Assembly (NCBI RefSeq): GCF_001645385.1
Contig: NZ_LVHI01000040.1
Coordinates: 118,762 to 182,761 of the forward strand
DNA: 64,000 nt
Origin: Rhodococcoides kyotonense
GTDB lineage: Bacteria; Actinomycetota; Actinomycetes; Mycobacteriales; Mycobacteriaceae
Direction of reading: 5' to 3'
The position numbers and the translations under genes are program-made. Numbering within the stretch: the first letter of the stretch is position 1; every line of letters starts with the position of its first letter. Positions 34,243-42,791 of the stretch are shown here, piece by piece. Below the pieces are notes generated by a model. It saw only the letters and a program-made list of their open reading frames with translations. It was not told where the DNA came from and searched no databases.

Positions 34243-34647
34243 ATGAGTCTTGCTGTCAACGGAATCAATATCGCGGTCAAGGACCTGGCATCCGCGACCG
34301 CGCGCTACGAGAAACTGTTCGACGTCGAAGGCGAGCACGTCGGGCCTGACGGCTTCGCTTTTCCCGGCCTGGAAGGAACCAGGCTCGATGTCGGCGGATT
34401 CATTATCAGCCTGATTGCGTCAACCGAAGAAGGCACGTCAGTCGCGCGGTTCCTCGAACGGCATGGAGAGGGCGTGTTCCTCTTCTCGGCCAAGGTGAAC
34501 GACCTGGAGGCTGCAACCGCCGACCTGAAGCAGCAAGGGCTGACTCCGCTGCTCGACGAGGCGGTCAGCGGAGAATTCGGGGCCGTGAACTTCTACCACC
34601 CCAAGTCGCTCAACGGCGTGCAGCTCGAGCTGATTCAGCCTGCCTGA
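34243..34647 (+). CDS. VOC family protein (methylmalonyl-CoA-epimerase-like)
   Basis: A 134-aa glyoxalase-fold protein starting MSLAVNGINIAVKDL, with the closing VNFYHPKSLNGVQLELIQ strand as in methylmalonyl-CoA epimerases. The first ligand position is Asn where epimerases have His (GINIAV), so one metal ligand is missing or different; the final Glu (QLELIQ) is present. Ribosome binding site GGGAG. It is divergent from the NAD-binding protein gene and followed by a TetR gene 95 bp away. A role on a CoA ester is an inference from family and context. Confidence 0.75.
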   Translation: MSLAVNGINIAVKDLASATARYEKLFDVEGEHVGPDGFAFPGLEGTRLDVGGFIISLIASTEEGTSVARFLERHGEGVFLFSAKVNDLEAATADLKQQGLTPLLDEAVSGEFGAVNFYHPKSLNGVQLELIQPA

Positions 34648-34742
34648 CCTAGTTCGCGGTTGCCGGACCTTCGGGTCGGTGCCGAGAACTTTCCTACCCA
34701 CAACACCCAGATCGAAGAGGGCGGTGTCTATCCTCGGTGACT

Positions 34743-35498
34743 ATGACAACTGCTTCGGGACGCGGCGACGCGGCGACGTCGAAGAATGTAGGCGGGTCGG
34801 TGCGCAACTCGGTAATGCGCGAGCGCATCACCGAGAGCGCCGCCCGTCTGTTCCAGACCCGCGGCATCAACGGCGTCACGATGCAGGAAGTCGCGGCCGA
34901 GGTGGGGTTGTCCAAGGCATCGATCTATCACTACTACTCCAATAGGGACGACCTGCTCCGGCACGTCTTCGGAGACTGGGCGCGCAACGAGGTCTCCAAG
35001 GCCCGCGCGATCGCCGCGTCGAACGACGACGCCGCGACCAAGCTCACCGCGTTCATTCGGTTCCACCTGAATTCGCTCGTCGACCACCTCGATCTCTACT
35101 CTCTCTCGTTCCGTGAAGAGAGCGAGTTGCCCGTCGACGTACGCGACGAATTCAGAGCGCTCAAACGCGAGCACGACGTGCTGGTTCGGCAGATCATTCG
35201 AGAAGGCGTGAAATCTCGAATGTTCGAACCCGTGGACGAAACCCTGACAGCCTTCGCAATCGACGGCATGTGCAACTGGATCTGGAAATGGTACCGGCCA
35301 GGAACGGGCGGAAAATCCGCCGACGAGATCGCCGAGACGTTCGCGCATCTGATCCTCCGCGGAGTCATGACCGACCCAGCGACTGCTGCCGCCGGTTGGA
35401 GCAACGACGTTCAGGGGACAGACGGCGCGCTCGCTTACCATGCACGCGAAATCCGCCACCACACAAGTCAACTGGAAGCGCTGCTGAAAGACAGATAA
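34743..35498 (+). CDS. TetR family transcriptional regulator
   Basis: A 251-aa TetR protein with the DNA-binding region near residues 20-75 (MRERITESAARLFQTRG, TMQEVAAEVGLSKASIYHYY). The ligand domain has the W-x-W-x-W-Y-R-P segment (CNWIWKWYRPGTG) found in KstR2-like regulators, which bind CoA thioesters. Its start may also be the GTG at 34737. It lies between two regions holding shared operator-like sites, so it probably governs the catabolic operons of this block. A CoA thioester inducer is a reasonable guess. Confidence 0.88.
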   Translation: MTTASGRGDAATSKNVGGSVRNSVMRERITESAARLFQTRGINGVTMQEVAAEVGLSKASIYHYYSNRDDLLRHVFGDWARNEVSKARAIAASNDDAATKLTAFIRFHLNSLVDHLDLYSLSFREESELPVDVRDEFRALKREHDVLVRQIIREGVKSRMFEPVDETLTAFAIDGMCNWIWKWYRPGTGGKSADEIAETFAHLILRGVMTDPATAAAGWSNDVQGTDGALAYHAREIRHHTSQLEALLKDR

Positions 35499-35926
35499 GA
35501 CCAGTCGTCGTCGCACCACTCCGTTCACTCGGTAGTCGGACCGACTGATGAGCGGCAAGCTCGTACAGCCCCACGCCAGTTTTCGCGGACGCGTAGTCCG
35601 ATGCGTCCTGATCGGGTAGCGCTGACCTGCGTTCAGGCCCGGTCGTGCCTGCACGCCCCTATCATGCTTGCGCGGTCCCCCTACCGCTGACGCACTATTT
35701 CAAGCCCCAGGTCCCAGGCTCGGCGGGGCTCATCCGGAACGAGTAGCGCTCCGCTCGCCCGCACAGACGCACGCCGCTCGAAACTCGATCATCATGTCGC
35801 CGAACCTATTTGCGCTCAGATGTCGTCCAATACTTGACCGTGCCGGAGTCTGCCGCCATACTCCCAATTAGACCTTGTGATCGAATATTCGACCTGTGAG
35901 TCGAATCTGATGAACGGATACGAACA
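35499..35926. promoter_or_regulatory. Long leader/promoter region of the thiolase operon with shared operator
   Basis: 428 bp without a gene. Near its right end the perfect 12-bp palindrome TCGAATATTCGA (35883-35894) extends to TCGAATATTCGAC, matching the element over the maiA and hyuA promoters. A second GAGTCGAATC half-site follows at about 35900. The element lies 33 bp upstream of the thiolase ATG. No other structure was seen in the left 350 bp. Confidence 0.5.
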
Positions 35927-37147
35927 ATGCCCGAAGCTGTAATCGTTGCTGCGGCCCGCTCCCCCATCGGCCGGGCTGTCAAAGGCTCATTGCGTGATGT
36001 CCGACCCGATGACCTAGCGGCTCAGATGGTCAAGGCCGCCTTATCCAAGGTTCCCGAAGTCGACCCTCGCACGGTGACCGATCTGATGCTGGGAACTGCC
36101 CAGCCCGCGGGAGAGAGCGGCTACAACCTTGCTCGTGCAGTATCCGTCCTCACCGGTATGGACCACTTACCCGGTGTCACAGTCAATCGGTACTGCTCGT
36201 CGAGTCTGCAAACCACCCGAATGGCCTTGCACGCCATCAAAGCCGGCGAAGGCGACATTTTCATCTCCGCAGGCGCCGAGACCGTCAGTCGCTTCGGCAA
36301 AGGCATGGCGGATGAGAACCCGGACACGCACAACGAAATCTTCGCCGACGCTGAAGCCCTCACCACCAAGCGGGCAGAGGGCGGCGGCGACACCTGGACG
36401 GACCCGCGCGAGCTCGGGGTGCTGCCGGATCTCTACATCACCATGGGGCAAACCGCGGAGAACGTCGCAGAGCACAGCGGCATCTCGCGCCGCGTGCAGG
36501 ACGAGTTCGGTGTCCGCAGCCACAACCGTGCCGAAGCTGCGATCGCCCGAGGCTTCTTCGCCCGCGAAATAACCCCGGTGACGTTGCCTGATGGAACCGT
36601 CGTGGACACCGACGATTGCCCACGCCCCGGAACGACCTACGAGAAGGTCAGCACACTCAAGCCGGCGTTCCGCCCGGACGGCACGGTCACCGCAGCCAAC
36701 GCGTGCCCACTCAACGACGGCGCCGCAGCGCTGGTGATCATGTCGGACAGCAAGGCAAAGGAGTTGGGCCTGACACCCCTGGCGCGCATCGTCTCCACCG
36801 GCGTCTCCGGCCTCTCCCCCGAAATCATGGGCCTCGGTCCGGTCGAAGCGACCCGCCAGGCACTCGGATTCGCAGGAATGACCATCGACGACATCGACCT
36901 GGTGGAGATCAACGAAGCCTTTGCAGCGCAGGTCATCCCCTCTGCTCGGGACCTGGGCATCGACGAGGACAAGCTCAACATCAACGGCGGCGCCATCGCG
37001 CTGGGTCACCCGTTCGGCATGACAGGGGCCCGCATCGCCACCACGTTGATGAACTCGCTGCAGTTCCACGACAAGCAGTTCGGGCTCGAAACCATGTGCG
37101 TCGGCGGCGGCCAAGGCATGGCGATGATCCTCGAACGCCTCTCCTGA
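35927..37147 (+). CDS. Thiolase (acetyl-CoA acyltransferase)
   Basis: A 406-aa degradative thiolase. The nucleophile is Cys90 in NRYCSSSLQT. NEAFA (in LVEINEAFAAQ), GGAIALGHPFGMTGAR and the second active-site cysteine in CVGGGQGMA are all present. It cleaves a 3-ketoacyl-CoA with CoA. It heads a rightward set of four genes (thiolase, FabG-like SDR, acyl-CoA dehydrogenase, second SDR), which gives a nearly complete beta-oxidation round with the MaoC hydratases of the block. Confidence 0.93.
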   Translation: MPEAVIVAAARSPIGRAVKGSLRDVRPDDLAAQMVKAALSKVPEVDPRTVTDLMLGTAQPAGESGYNLARAVSVLTGMDHLPGVTVNRYCSSSLQTTRMALHAIKAGEGDIFISAGAETVSRFGKGMADENPDTHNEIFADAEALTTKRAEGGGDTWTDPRELGVLPDLYITMGQTAENVAEHSGISRRVQDEFGVRSHNRAEAAIARGFFAREITPVTLPDGTVVDTDDCPRPGTTYEKVSTLKPAFRPDGTVTAANACPLNDGAAALVIMSDSKAKELGLTPLARIVSTGVSGLSPEIMGLGPVEATRQALGFAGMTIDDIDLVEINEAFAAQVIPSARDLGIDEDKLNINGGAIALGHPFGMTGARIATTLMNSLQFHDKQFGLETMCVGGGQGMAMILERLS

Positions 37148-37183
37148 CCTATCGACCGGCACAGAACGGAAAGCACACACCCC

Positions 37184-37915
37184 ATGGGCAACATCAGCTA
37201 CGACTTCGCAGGCAAATCCGTTGTCGTCACCGGAGCCGCACGCGGAATCGGCCAGGCCATCGCACGACATTTCGTCCAGGCCAACGCAACTGTCTTCATG
37301 GTCGATTACGACAAGGACGAATTGGTCGAATCCGCCGCCGCCGTGGGCGCCGTCGGGATCGCGGCCGATGTCAGCAACACCGACGACGTCGAACGCGTCG
37401 TCTCGACGGTGGTCGAGGAGACCGGCCGCATCGACATCGTGGTCAACAACGCGGGAATTCTGCGAGACAAAGTGCTGTGGAAGATCACCGACGACGACTG
37501 GGAGCAGGTCCTGAAAGTGCACGCGGGCGGCACCTTTCGCTTCACTCGAGCAGCGGTACCGCATTTCCGCACGCAGCAGTTCGGACGCGTCATCAACATC
37601 ACCTCCTACACCGGGCTCCGCGGAAATCGCGGTCAGGCGAACTACGCCACTGCCAAGGCCGGCATCATCGGCTTCACCAAGACTGCAGCGAAAGAACTCG
37701 CTGCGTTCGGGGTCACCGTCAACGCGATTTCTCCGAACGCCGCAACACGCATGACCGCGACCATTCCCGAAGAGAAACTCACCGAACTCACGGGACCCAT
37801 TGCGCGCCTGGCGGACCCGTCTGAAATGGCAGACGCAATCTGCTTCCTCGCCTCGGAGGAGGCGGGTTACATCACCGGTGTCGTGCTGCCGGTCGACGGC
37901 GGAGTGTCGATGTGA
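37184..37915 (+). CDS. FabG-like SDR, probable 3-hydroxyacyl-CoA dehydrogenase
   Basis: A 243-aa classical SDR: VVVTGAARGIGQAIA at the N-terminus, NNAG, ITSYTG with the catalytic Ser, NYATAKAG as active site, and VDGGVSM at the end. It sits 36 bp after the thiolase gene and 25 bp before the acyl-CoA dehydrogenase gene, so oxidation of a 3-hydroxyacyl-CoA is the natural role. The family also includes 3-oxoacyl-ACP reductases; context favours catabolism. Confidence 0.9.
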   Translation: MGNISYDFAGKSVVVTGAARGIGQAIARHFVQANATVFMVDYDKDELVESAAAVGAVGIAADVSNTDDVERVVSTVVEETGRIDIVVNNAGILRDKVLWKITDDDWEQVLKVHAGGTFRFTRAAVPHFRTQQFGRVINITSYTGLRGNRGQANYATAKAGIIGFTKTAAKELAAFGVTVNAISPNAATRMTATIPEEKLTELTGPIARLADPSEMADAICFLASEEAGYITGVVLPVDGGVSM

Positions 37916-37940
37916 CCACATGCATCGATCGGAGTCACCG

Positions 37941-39734
37941 ATGACCGAGGTGCTCTCCCGCCGCGACCTCGAATTCCTGCTGTACGAGTGGCTCGATGTG
38001 ACATCGTTACTGTCCCGTAAGCGCTTCGTCGAGCACTCCAAGGACACGTTCGACGCAGTACTCGACCTCAGCGCCGACATCGCCCACAAGTATTTCGCGC
38101 CGCACAACAAGAAGAGCGACGCATCTGAGCCGACCATGCGCCCCGACGGGTCGGTCGAGATGATCGAGGACATCAAAGAAGCGCTCGATATCTACACGGC
38201 CGCAGGTCTGATGGCCGGTCAGTTCGACGAACACATCGGCGGAATGCAATTGCCCACCACGGTCGCACGAGCGGCGATGGCCTGGTTTCAGGCCGCTAAC
38301 GCGGCGACCGCCTCGTACCCGTTTCTGACCATCGCGAACGCGAACCTGGTCGCACACTACGGAACCGATCAACAAATCGACGACTACGTCAAACCGATGA
38401 TCGAGGGCCGATTCTTCGGGACGATGTGTCTGTCGGAACCGCAAGCCGGCTCGTCGCTCGCCGACATCACCACTCGCGCCGTCGAGCAAGACGACGGCAG
38501 CTACAGGCTGTTTGGAACCAAGATGTGGATCTCGGCGGGTGACCACGAGTTGAGCGAGAACATCGTGCATCTCGTCCTGGCCAAAATTCCCGGCGGAGGC
38601 CACGGCGTCAAAGGGATTTCGCTGTTCATCGTCCCGAAACTGTTGCTGGACAACGACGGTCGAGCCGTGGAACGAAACGACGTGGTACTGACCGGCCTGA
38701 ACCACAAGATGGGGTTTCGCGGTACCACCAACACCATGCTGACGTTCGGCGACGGTACCCACCGACCCGACGGCGAAGCCGGCGCCGTCGGGTATCTGGT
38801 CGGCGAGCAGCACCGCGGGCTGAGCTACATGTTTCACATGATGAACGAAGCCCGCATCGGCGTCGGATTCGTCGCCCTCGCGCTGGGATACGTCGGTTAT
38901 CTCAAGTCAGTCGAATACGCCACCGTTCGGACCCAAGGGCGCGCCCTGGGTGCAGCGGGCTCATCGTCGCCCGTAGCCTTGATCGAGCACCCCGACGTGC
39001 GGCGAATGCTGTTGGCGCAGAAGTCCTATGTGGAAGGTGCACTCGCCCTCGGCCTGTACTGCTCGATGCTCGTCGACGAACAGGACACAGCCGACAACGA
39101 GGACGACGCAGCCGCGGCGACGCTCCTGCTCGACGTGCTCACTCCCGTCGCGAAAAGCTGGCCGTCGCAGTGGTGCCTGGAAGCGAACAATCTTGCGATC
39201 CAAGTCCACGGCGGATACGGATACACCCGTGACTACGACGTCGAGCAGTACTATCGCGACAACCGACTGAACCCGATCCACGAAGGAACCCACGGAATCC
39301 AAGGCCTCGACCTGCTCGGCCGCAAAGTCATCATGCGTGGCGGCGCCGGCCTGAAACTGCTGGATTCGAGGATCACCGCCACGGTTAGGCGCGCCGAGAC
39401 GGTCGCAGGCGACGCCCAGCGCTACGCAGGCCAGCTCGGCGCGACGTGGAACCGTATCGTCGACACGACGTCGACCTTGTGGGAGGACGGGGACGCCGCT
39501 GTCGCACTCGCGAACTCGTCGATCTATCTCGAAGCCGTGGGCCACACCGTGATCGCCTGGATGTGGCTCGAACAGCTACTTGCAGCCGAAGGAAAAATCG
39601 GCGACTTCTACGACGGCAAACGCCACGCCGCGCGCTACTTCTTCGTCTACGAACTACCAAAGACAGGACCACAGATCGACCTGTTGGCGAGCAGAGATCG
39701 CACCACACTCGATACGAACCCAGCCTGGTTCTGA
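37941..39734 (+). CDS. Acyl-CoA dehydrogenase (large FadE-type)
   Basis: A 597-aa flavoprotein, longer than the usual 380-aa enzymes and typical of the FadE5-like class with a C-terminal extension. MCLSEPQAGSSLADI is the FAD-binding segment, and ALQVHGGYGYTRDYDVEQYYRD-like text near the end of the core marks the C-terminal helix bundle. The catalytic base is probably the Glu in NPIHEGTHGIQ. Start at the ATG with CGGAG 7 bp upstream. It introduces the alpha,beta double bond on an acyl-CoA of the pathway. Confidence 0.9.
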   Translation: MTEVLSRRDLEFLLYEWLDVTSLLSRKRFVEHSKDTFDAVLDLSADIAHKYFAPHNKKSDASEPTMRPDGSVEMIEDIKEALDIYTAAGLMAGQFDEHIGGMQLPTTVARAAMAWFQAANAATASYPFLTIANANLVAHYGTDQQIDDYVKPMIEGRFFGTMCLSEPQAGSSLADITTRAVEQDDGSYRLFGTKMWISAGDHELSENIVHLVLAKIPGGGHGVKGISLFIVPKLLLDNDGRAVERNDVVLTGLNHKMGFRGTTNTMLTFGDGTHRPDGEAGAVGYLVGEQHRGLSYMFHMMNEARIGVGFVALALGYVGYLKSVEYATVRTQGRALGAAGSSSPVALIEHPDVRRMLLAQKSYVEGALALGLYCSMLVDEQDTADNEDDAAAATLLLDVLTPVAKSWPSQWCLEANNLAIQVHGGYGYTRDYDVEQYYRDNRLNPIHEGTHGIQGLDLLGRKVIMRGGAGLKLLDSRITATVRRAETVAGDAQRYAGQLGATWNRIVDTTSTLWEDGDAAVALANSSIYLEAVGHTVIAWMWLEQLLAAEGKIGDFYDGKRHAARYFFVYELPKTGPQIDLLASRDRTTLDTNPAWF

Positions 39735-39752
39735 CCCGAAAGTGCTCACATC

Positions 39753-40514
39753 ATGACCATTCTCGACAAGTTCCGTCTCGACGGACGCGTCGCGATCGTG
39801 GCCGACGCCGAGACGGCGACCGGAGTGACGTTCGCGGCAGCATTGGCACAAGCAGGCGCGGACGTCGTGGTGGCAGGCCGCAACGCAGGAAACCTTGACA
39901 ACGCCGCACACGCTGTTCGCAGCGCCGACCGCAAAGCAGTGACGATCGAGTTCGACATCACGGACCCGAAAGCCTGCACGGCACTAGTGAACTCGACAAT
40001 CGATGAGTTCGGTCGAGTCGACATTCTCGCGAACAACGCGGAGGTCGGTTCCACGAGCGCAGCAATCGGTGAGAACGTCGCGCAGTTCAAAGCTGTTCTC
40101 GACACCAACCTCAACGGTGCCTACTGGCTCGCCCGCGCGTGCGGACGCGTCATGCAACCCGGCAGCTCCATCGTGAACGTCTCCAGCGTCCTCGCAATCA
40201 CCACCACCGGACTACCTCACGCAGCGTTCAGCGCAAGCAAGTCCGCCCTCATCGGCCTCACGCGCGACTTGGCCCAACAGTGGGGAACTCGAAAAGGCAT
40301 TCGCGTCAATGCCATCGCGCCCGGATTCTTCTCCAGAGCGATCGGAAGCGGCTACACCGACAGCTACTTCGAGAAAAACTCCCACCGACTGGTCCTCGGT
40401 CGAACCGGGCACCTCGACGAACTCGCATCGACGCTCATATGGCTGGCCTCGGACGCAGGAGGATATCTCACCGGACAGACACTGGCCGTCGACGGCGGCG
40501 TCAGTATCACCTGA
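39753..40514 (+). CDS. Degenerate short-chain dehydrogenase/reductase lacking the catalytic tyrosine
   Basis: A 253-aa SDR-fold protein closely similar to the SDR at 24724-25518. The key motifs are changed: the TGxxxGxG nucleotide motif reads ADAETATG (17-24), NNAG reads NNAE (94-97), and the catalytic YxxxK is FSASK with Phe159 and Lys163. Ser145 and the C-terminal VDGGVSIT are kept, and the frame is fully open, so it is not simply decaying. It ends the thiolase operon, just before the right boundary repeat. It may be a structural or regulatory partner or use an altered chemistry. Confidence 0.85.
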   Translation: MTILDKFRLDGRVAIVADAETATGVTFAAALAQAGADVVVAGRNAGNLDNAAHAVRSADRKAVTIEFDITDPKACTALVNSTIDEFGRVDILANNAEVGSTSAAIGENVAQFKAVLDTNLNGAYWLARACGRVMQPGSSIVNVSSVLAITTTGLPHAAFSASKSALIGLTRDLAQQWGTRKGIRVNAIAPGFFSRAIGSGYTDSYFEKNSHRLVLGRTGHLDELASTLIWLASDAGGYLTGQTLAVDGGVSIT

Positions 40515-40571
40515 CTTGCCGTCGACGACCGTCGACCGGAGGAACTCTAGGTGTCGCGGGCCCCACCGCGC

Positions 40572-40597
40572 CGAGCAGTCTGTCGCAGCACTGCTCG
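40572..40597. terminator. Hairpin at the right end of the 22-kb block
   Basis: CGAGCAGT (40572-40579) pairs with ACTGCTCG (40590-40597) around a 10-nt loop, between the SDR stop (40514) and the lapA-like gene stop (40642), which converge here. The CGAGCAG core resembles the 12-bp palindrome at 18576-18587 on the other side of the block. Confidence 0.55.
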
Positions 40598-40624
40598 TCG
40601 AGATCATCCTCGCAGGTGCGGTGT

Positions 40625-40678
40625 GGGCGCGGCTCGCTTGTCTAACGCACCGCCCGGCGCACACGTAGCGAGGCTGCG
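40625..40678. repeat. 54-bp direct repeat, right copy (3' end of lapA-like gene)
   Basis: Identical to 18589-18642 and in the same orientation. It comprises the last 37 bp of the lapA-like gene, including its TAG stop, plus 17 bp downstream. The gene is intact on this side, which suggests that the block between the copies was inserted at the 3' end of lapA while regenerating the gene. Confidence 0.9.
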
Positions 40679-40911
40679 ACGGCAAGGGTGATGATCGATC
40701 CGACTGCGGCAGCGCCCAACAGCCATACTCCCTGAGGAAGGCCGAAGTTCCAGCCGAGGAAATTGACGTTCTCGTGCACGGTGTTCTGCAGCACGAAGAT
40801 CACCAGGGCGATCGTGAACACCAGAGCCACGATCAGCGACAGCTTGGCTGCGAATCCGCCGCGGCGGCGCGGGCGGGCGGGTGCGATGGGAGTGGAATCG
40901 GCGGTAGTCAT
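40642..40911 (-). CDS. LapA domain (DUF1049) small membrane protein
   Basis: An 89-aa protein with two hydrophobic helices (about 22-42 LIVALVFTIALVIFVLQNT and about 57-77) joined by the motif VNFLGWNFGLPQG, which is characteristic of LapA/DUF1049 proteins. These are inner-membrane proteins linked to envelope assembly in other bacteria. The ATG has GAGGA upstream. The final codons lie in the 54-bp repeat. It ends convergent to the catabolic block and follows the CsbD gene after a terminator. Confidence 0.85.
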   Translation of the reverse strand: MTTADSTPIAPARPRRRGGFAAKLSLIVALVFTIALVIFVLQNTVHENVNFLGWNFGLPQGVWLLGAAAVGSIITLAVAASLRVRRAVR

Positions 40912-40949
40912 GTTCGGTCCTCACGGTAGAAGTGAATGGTTGCGAGAGC

Positions 40950-40976
40950 GGGGCCGCCGACCAGGTCGGCGGCCCC
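40950..40976. terminator. Hairpin terminator after the CsbD gene
   Basis: GGGGCCGCCGAC (40950-40961) and GTCGGCGGCCCC (40965-40976) form a perfect 12-bp stem with a 3-nt loop, 35 bp downstream of the leftward CsbD-like gene. Confidence 0.8.
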
Positions 40977-41010
40977 GAACACGCCAGGCAGTGAATGCGG
41001 CAGGGCGGTT

Positions 41011-41181
41011 TTACTTGAACGTGTCCTTGATGTTCTCGCCGACCTTCTTCACTCCCGCCTTGCCCTGATCGGCCTTGCCCTCGGCTTCGAGGTCCTTGTT
41101 GTCGGTGATGTCGCCGACGACTTCCTTGGCCTTTCCGAGGGCGTCTTCCGCTGCGTTCTTGGCCTTGTCGACAAAGCTCAT
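41011..41181 (-). CDS. CsbD-like stress-response protein
   Basis: A 56-aa CsbD-family protein: a lysine- and alanine-rich, largely helical chain with the repeated pattern DKAKNAAEDALGKAKEVVGDIT and the end GENIKDTFK. CsbD proteins are abundant general-stress proteins of unknown mechanism, often under alternative sigma factor control. The ATG at 41181 has AAGGTGG upstream; a longer frame of 79 residues starts earlier but lacks such a site. Followed by a strong terminator. Confidence 0.85.
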   Translation of the reverse strand: MSFVDKAKNAAEDALGKAKEVVGDITDNKDLEAEGKADQGKAGVKKVGENIKDTFK

Positions 41182-42140
41182 GTCTTCCACCTTCTCGTTG
41201 AGCGTGATCAAAAGTTGCAGTAAGTAGTCGGTTCTCACGCCCGAAAACAAACGGCACGCATCTGTGATCTACCTCACAGTTGGATCGCCCATCCGCCGGC
41301 CTTGGCCTGCCGAATACCCGATTCGAATTCGGCCTTCTACCGGCGCCTTTGGCTGTAGAACGTGTCGAGTAAGTCGAAGTCCCGAAGGTCCGGGTCCTCA
41401 TGTCGGAGTGTTGCCACAGCGTGCACGATCGGCGGGGTTCTGGTATTGCGCACGCACGACTCAGGCTCTCTGAAGATGGGCGGCCTGAGCAGCGTCGAAG
41501 ACGGACGGGCGGGCCGGTCCACGTGCACCCCGGAAGGACTGGGGTCCCAGCATCAGCCGCGGCCGAGGCTGCGAAAATCGTTGTACGTCAACGGGAATGG
41601 GGCCGACTGACGGTGTTGCGTGCGCCGCTCCCACAGATTCGCTGATCGAGACAAGACGTGCAGCGGGGTCTTCGTACAGATGCTTTCGCTCGGGATCGCC
41701 TAGGGCTTTCCTGCGGGCGCGGGCGTCGAGAATGCTCACGGCGACCATCCTCGATTCGAACCACCTCGACCGCAGCAGATCGCGTACGGTCTCCAGGTCG
41801 AGGTGCGCATTCGCTTTCGCCAGGTCGAAAACGTGCTTCATACGAACGCCGACGACCTGCGAGCGGTCGACCCGCTTCGCTATCGGATCGACCTGTTCGG
41901 CACTCGGGCCGAACGTAGGTCACGTTCGATCTTTTCGCACATCACCGTTCATCTCTCGCCTCCCGTTGTGGTCCGACAATGCACCTAGAGATGACTGGCG
42001 TCGACCCGAGGAGTAAGCAATCGTCACGTACCGGACATTTCGAGCCAGGCCCCGCTAGGGTTGACCGGTGTTCCAATCCCACCCTTCGATGCCGTCCAGG
42101 ATGCGGCATCGTTCAGAATTCCGAATCGGAGATACAGCAG
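41182..42140. other. Gene-poor region with AlkD-like remnant
   Basis: 959 bp whose only recognisable content is the DNA alkylation repair remnant at 41671-41919. A second minus-strand stretch in another frame near 41340-41450 (PPIVHAVATLRHEDPD) might be the broken C-terminal part of the same gene. The last 145 bp before 42141 must hold the promoter of the DHFR-like gene, but none could be fixed. Confidence 0.4.
41671..41919 (-). pseudogene. Remnant of a DNA alkylation repair (AlkD-like HEAT) gene
   Basis: On the minus strand about 83 codons read as the N-terminal part of an AlkD-like repair protein: VGVRMKHVFDLAKAN, LETVRDLLRSRWFESRM and AVSILDARARRKALGDPERK. After HLYE the similarity stops, where family members continue with a long HEAT-repeat chain including a WDLVDR motif, and no suitable start codon lies in frame before it (in-frame stop just upstream of 41919). 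The gene therefore looks broken by deletion and frameshift. Family members bind alkylated DNA bases. Confidence 0.6.
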
Positions 42141-42716
42141 ATGGCGCGTGAATTGGTGTGGACCGGCTTCATGTCGATCGACGGAGTCGTCGACTCCCCC
42201 GGTGGTGAATCGGAGGGCCACCCCAGTGGCGGCTGGGTCGTCCGCACGCCGTTCGTTCCCGAAGCGTTCTCCCTCAAGGGCGAGGAACTCGCCGATACGA
42301 CAGCATTGATGTTCGGCCGCAACAGCTATGAGGCATTCGCTCCGATCTGGGTCGACTCGGAGGACCACGCCGCCTACAAGGAGCTTCCCAAGTACGTGGT
42401 GTCCACCTCACTCGAGGATTCCGCGCTGATCGACGGCTGGGGTGACACCACTGTTCTGCGGTCGACCCAGGAGGTCGCCGCGGTGAAGGAACAGGATGGT
42501 GGAGCAATCTTCGTCCATGGCAGCGGCGAACTCGCTCGCAGCCTCGCCGACGCCGGCTTGATCGACCGATACAACTTGTTGGTGTTTCCGGTCGTTCTCG
42601 GTGCAGGCAAGAATCTGTTCAGCCATCAGAGCCGGCCCGAGCAGCGCCTCGAACTCCGCGAATCCGAGGCCTACTCGAACGGGGTCGTCAAAGTCGTGTA
42701 CGACGTCGTTCGCTGA
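42141..42716 (+). CDS. Dihydrofolate reductase/RibD C-terminal-domain family protein
   Basis: A 191-aa protein of the RibD C-terminal/DHFR-like fold, with ELVWTGFMSIDGVVDSPGG at the N-terminus, LMFGRNSYEAFAPIW, KYVVSTSLED, IFVHGSGELARSLADAGLID and FPVVLGAGKNLF. These are widespread NADPH-binding reductases of unclear substrate. The start is the ATG with GGAG upstream; longer frames lack coding character. It stands alone before a VOC gene on the same strand. Confidence 0.88.
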   Translation: MARELVWTGFMSIDGVVDSPGGESEGHPSGGWVVRTPFVPEAFSLKGEELADTTALMFGRNSYEAFAPIWVDSEDHAAYKELPKYVVSTSLEDSALIDGWGDTTVLRSTQEVAAVKEQDGGAIFVHGSGELARSLADAGLIDRYNLLVFPVVLGAGKNLFSHQSRPEQRLELRESEAYSNGVVKVVYDVVR

Positions 42717-42791
42717 CGGGTCGAGGCGGAGAAGGGTTGGGCGCACAACGCTGCCCTTGACTACGGACTTGCATTTTGCAAGTGTCGTCGC

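Noticed and set aside
36167..38176. Long open frame of 669 codons on the minus strand
   Set aside because: It lies antisense to thiolase, SDR and acyl-CoA dehydrogenase genes with complete family motifs. Its translation shows only high-GC shadow composition.
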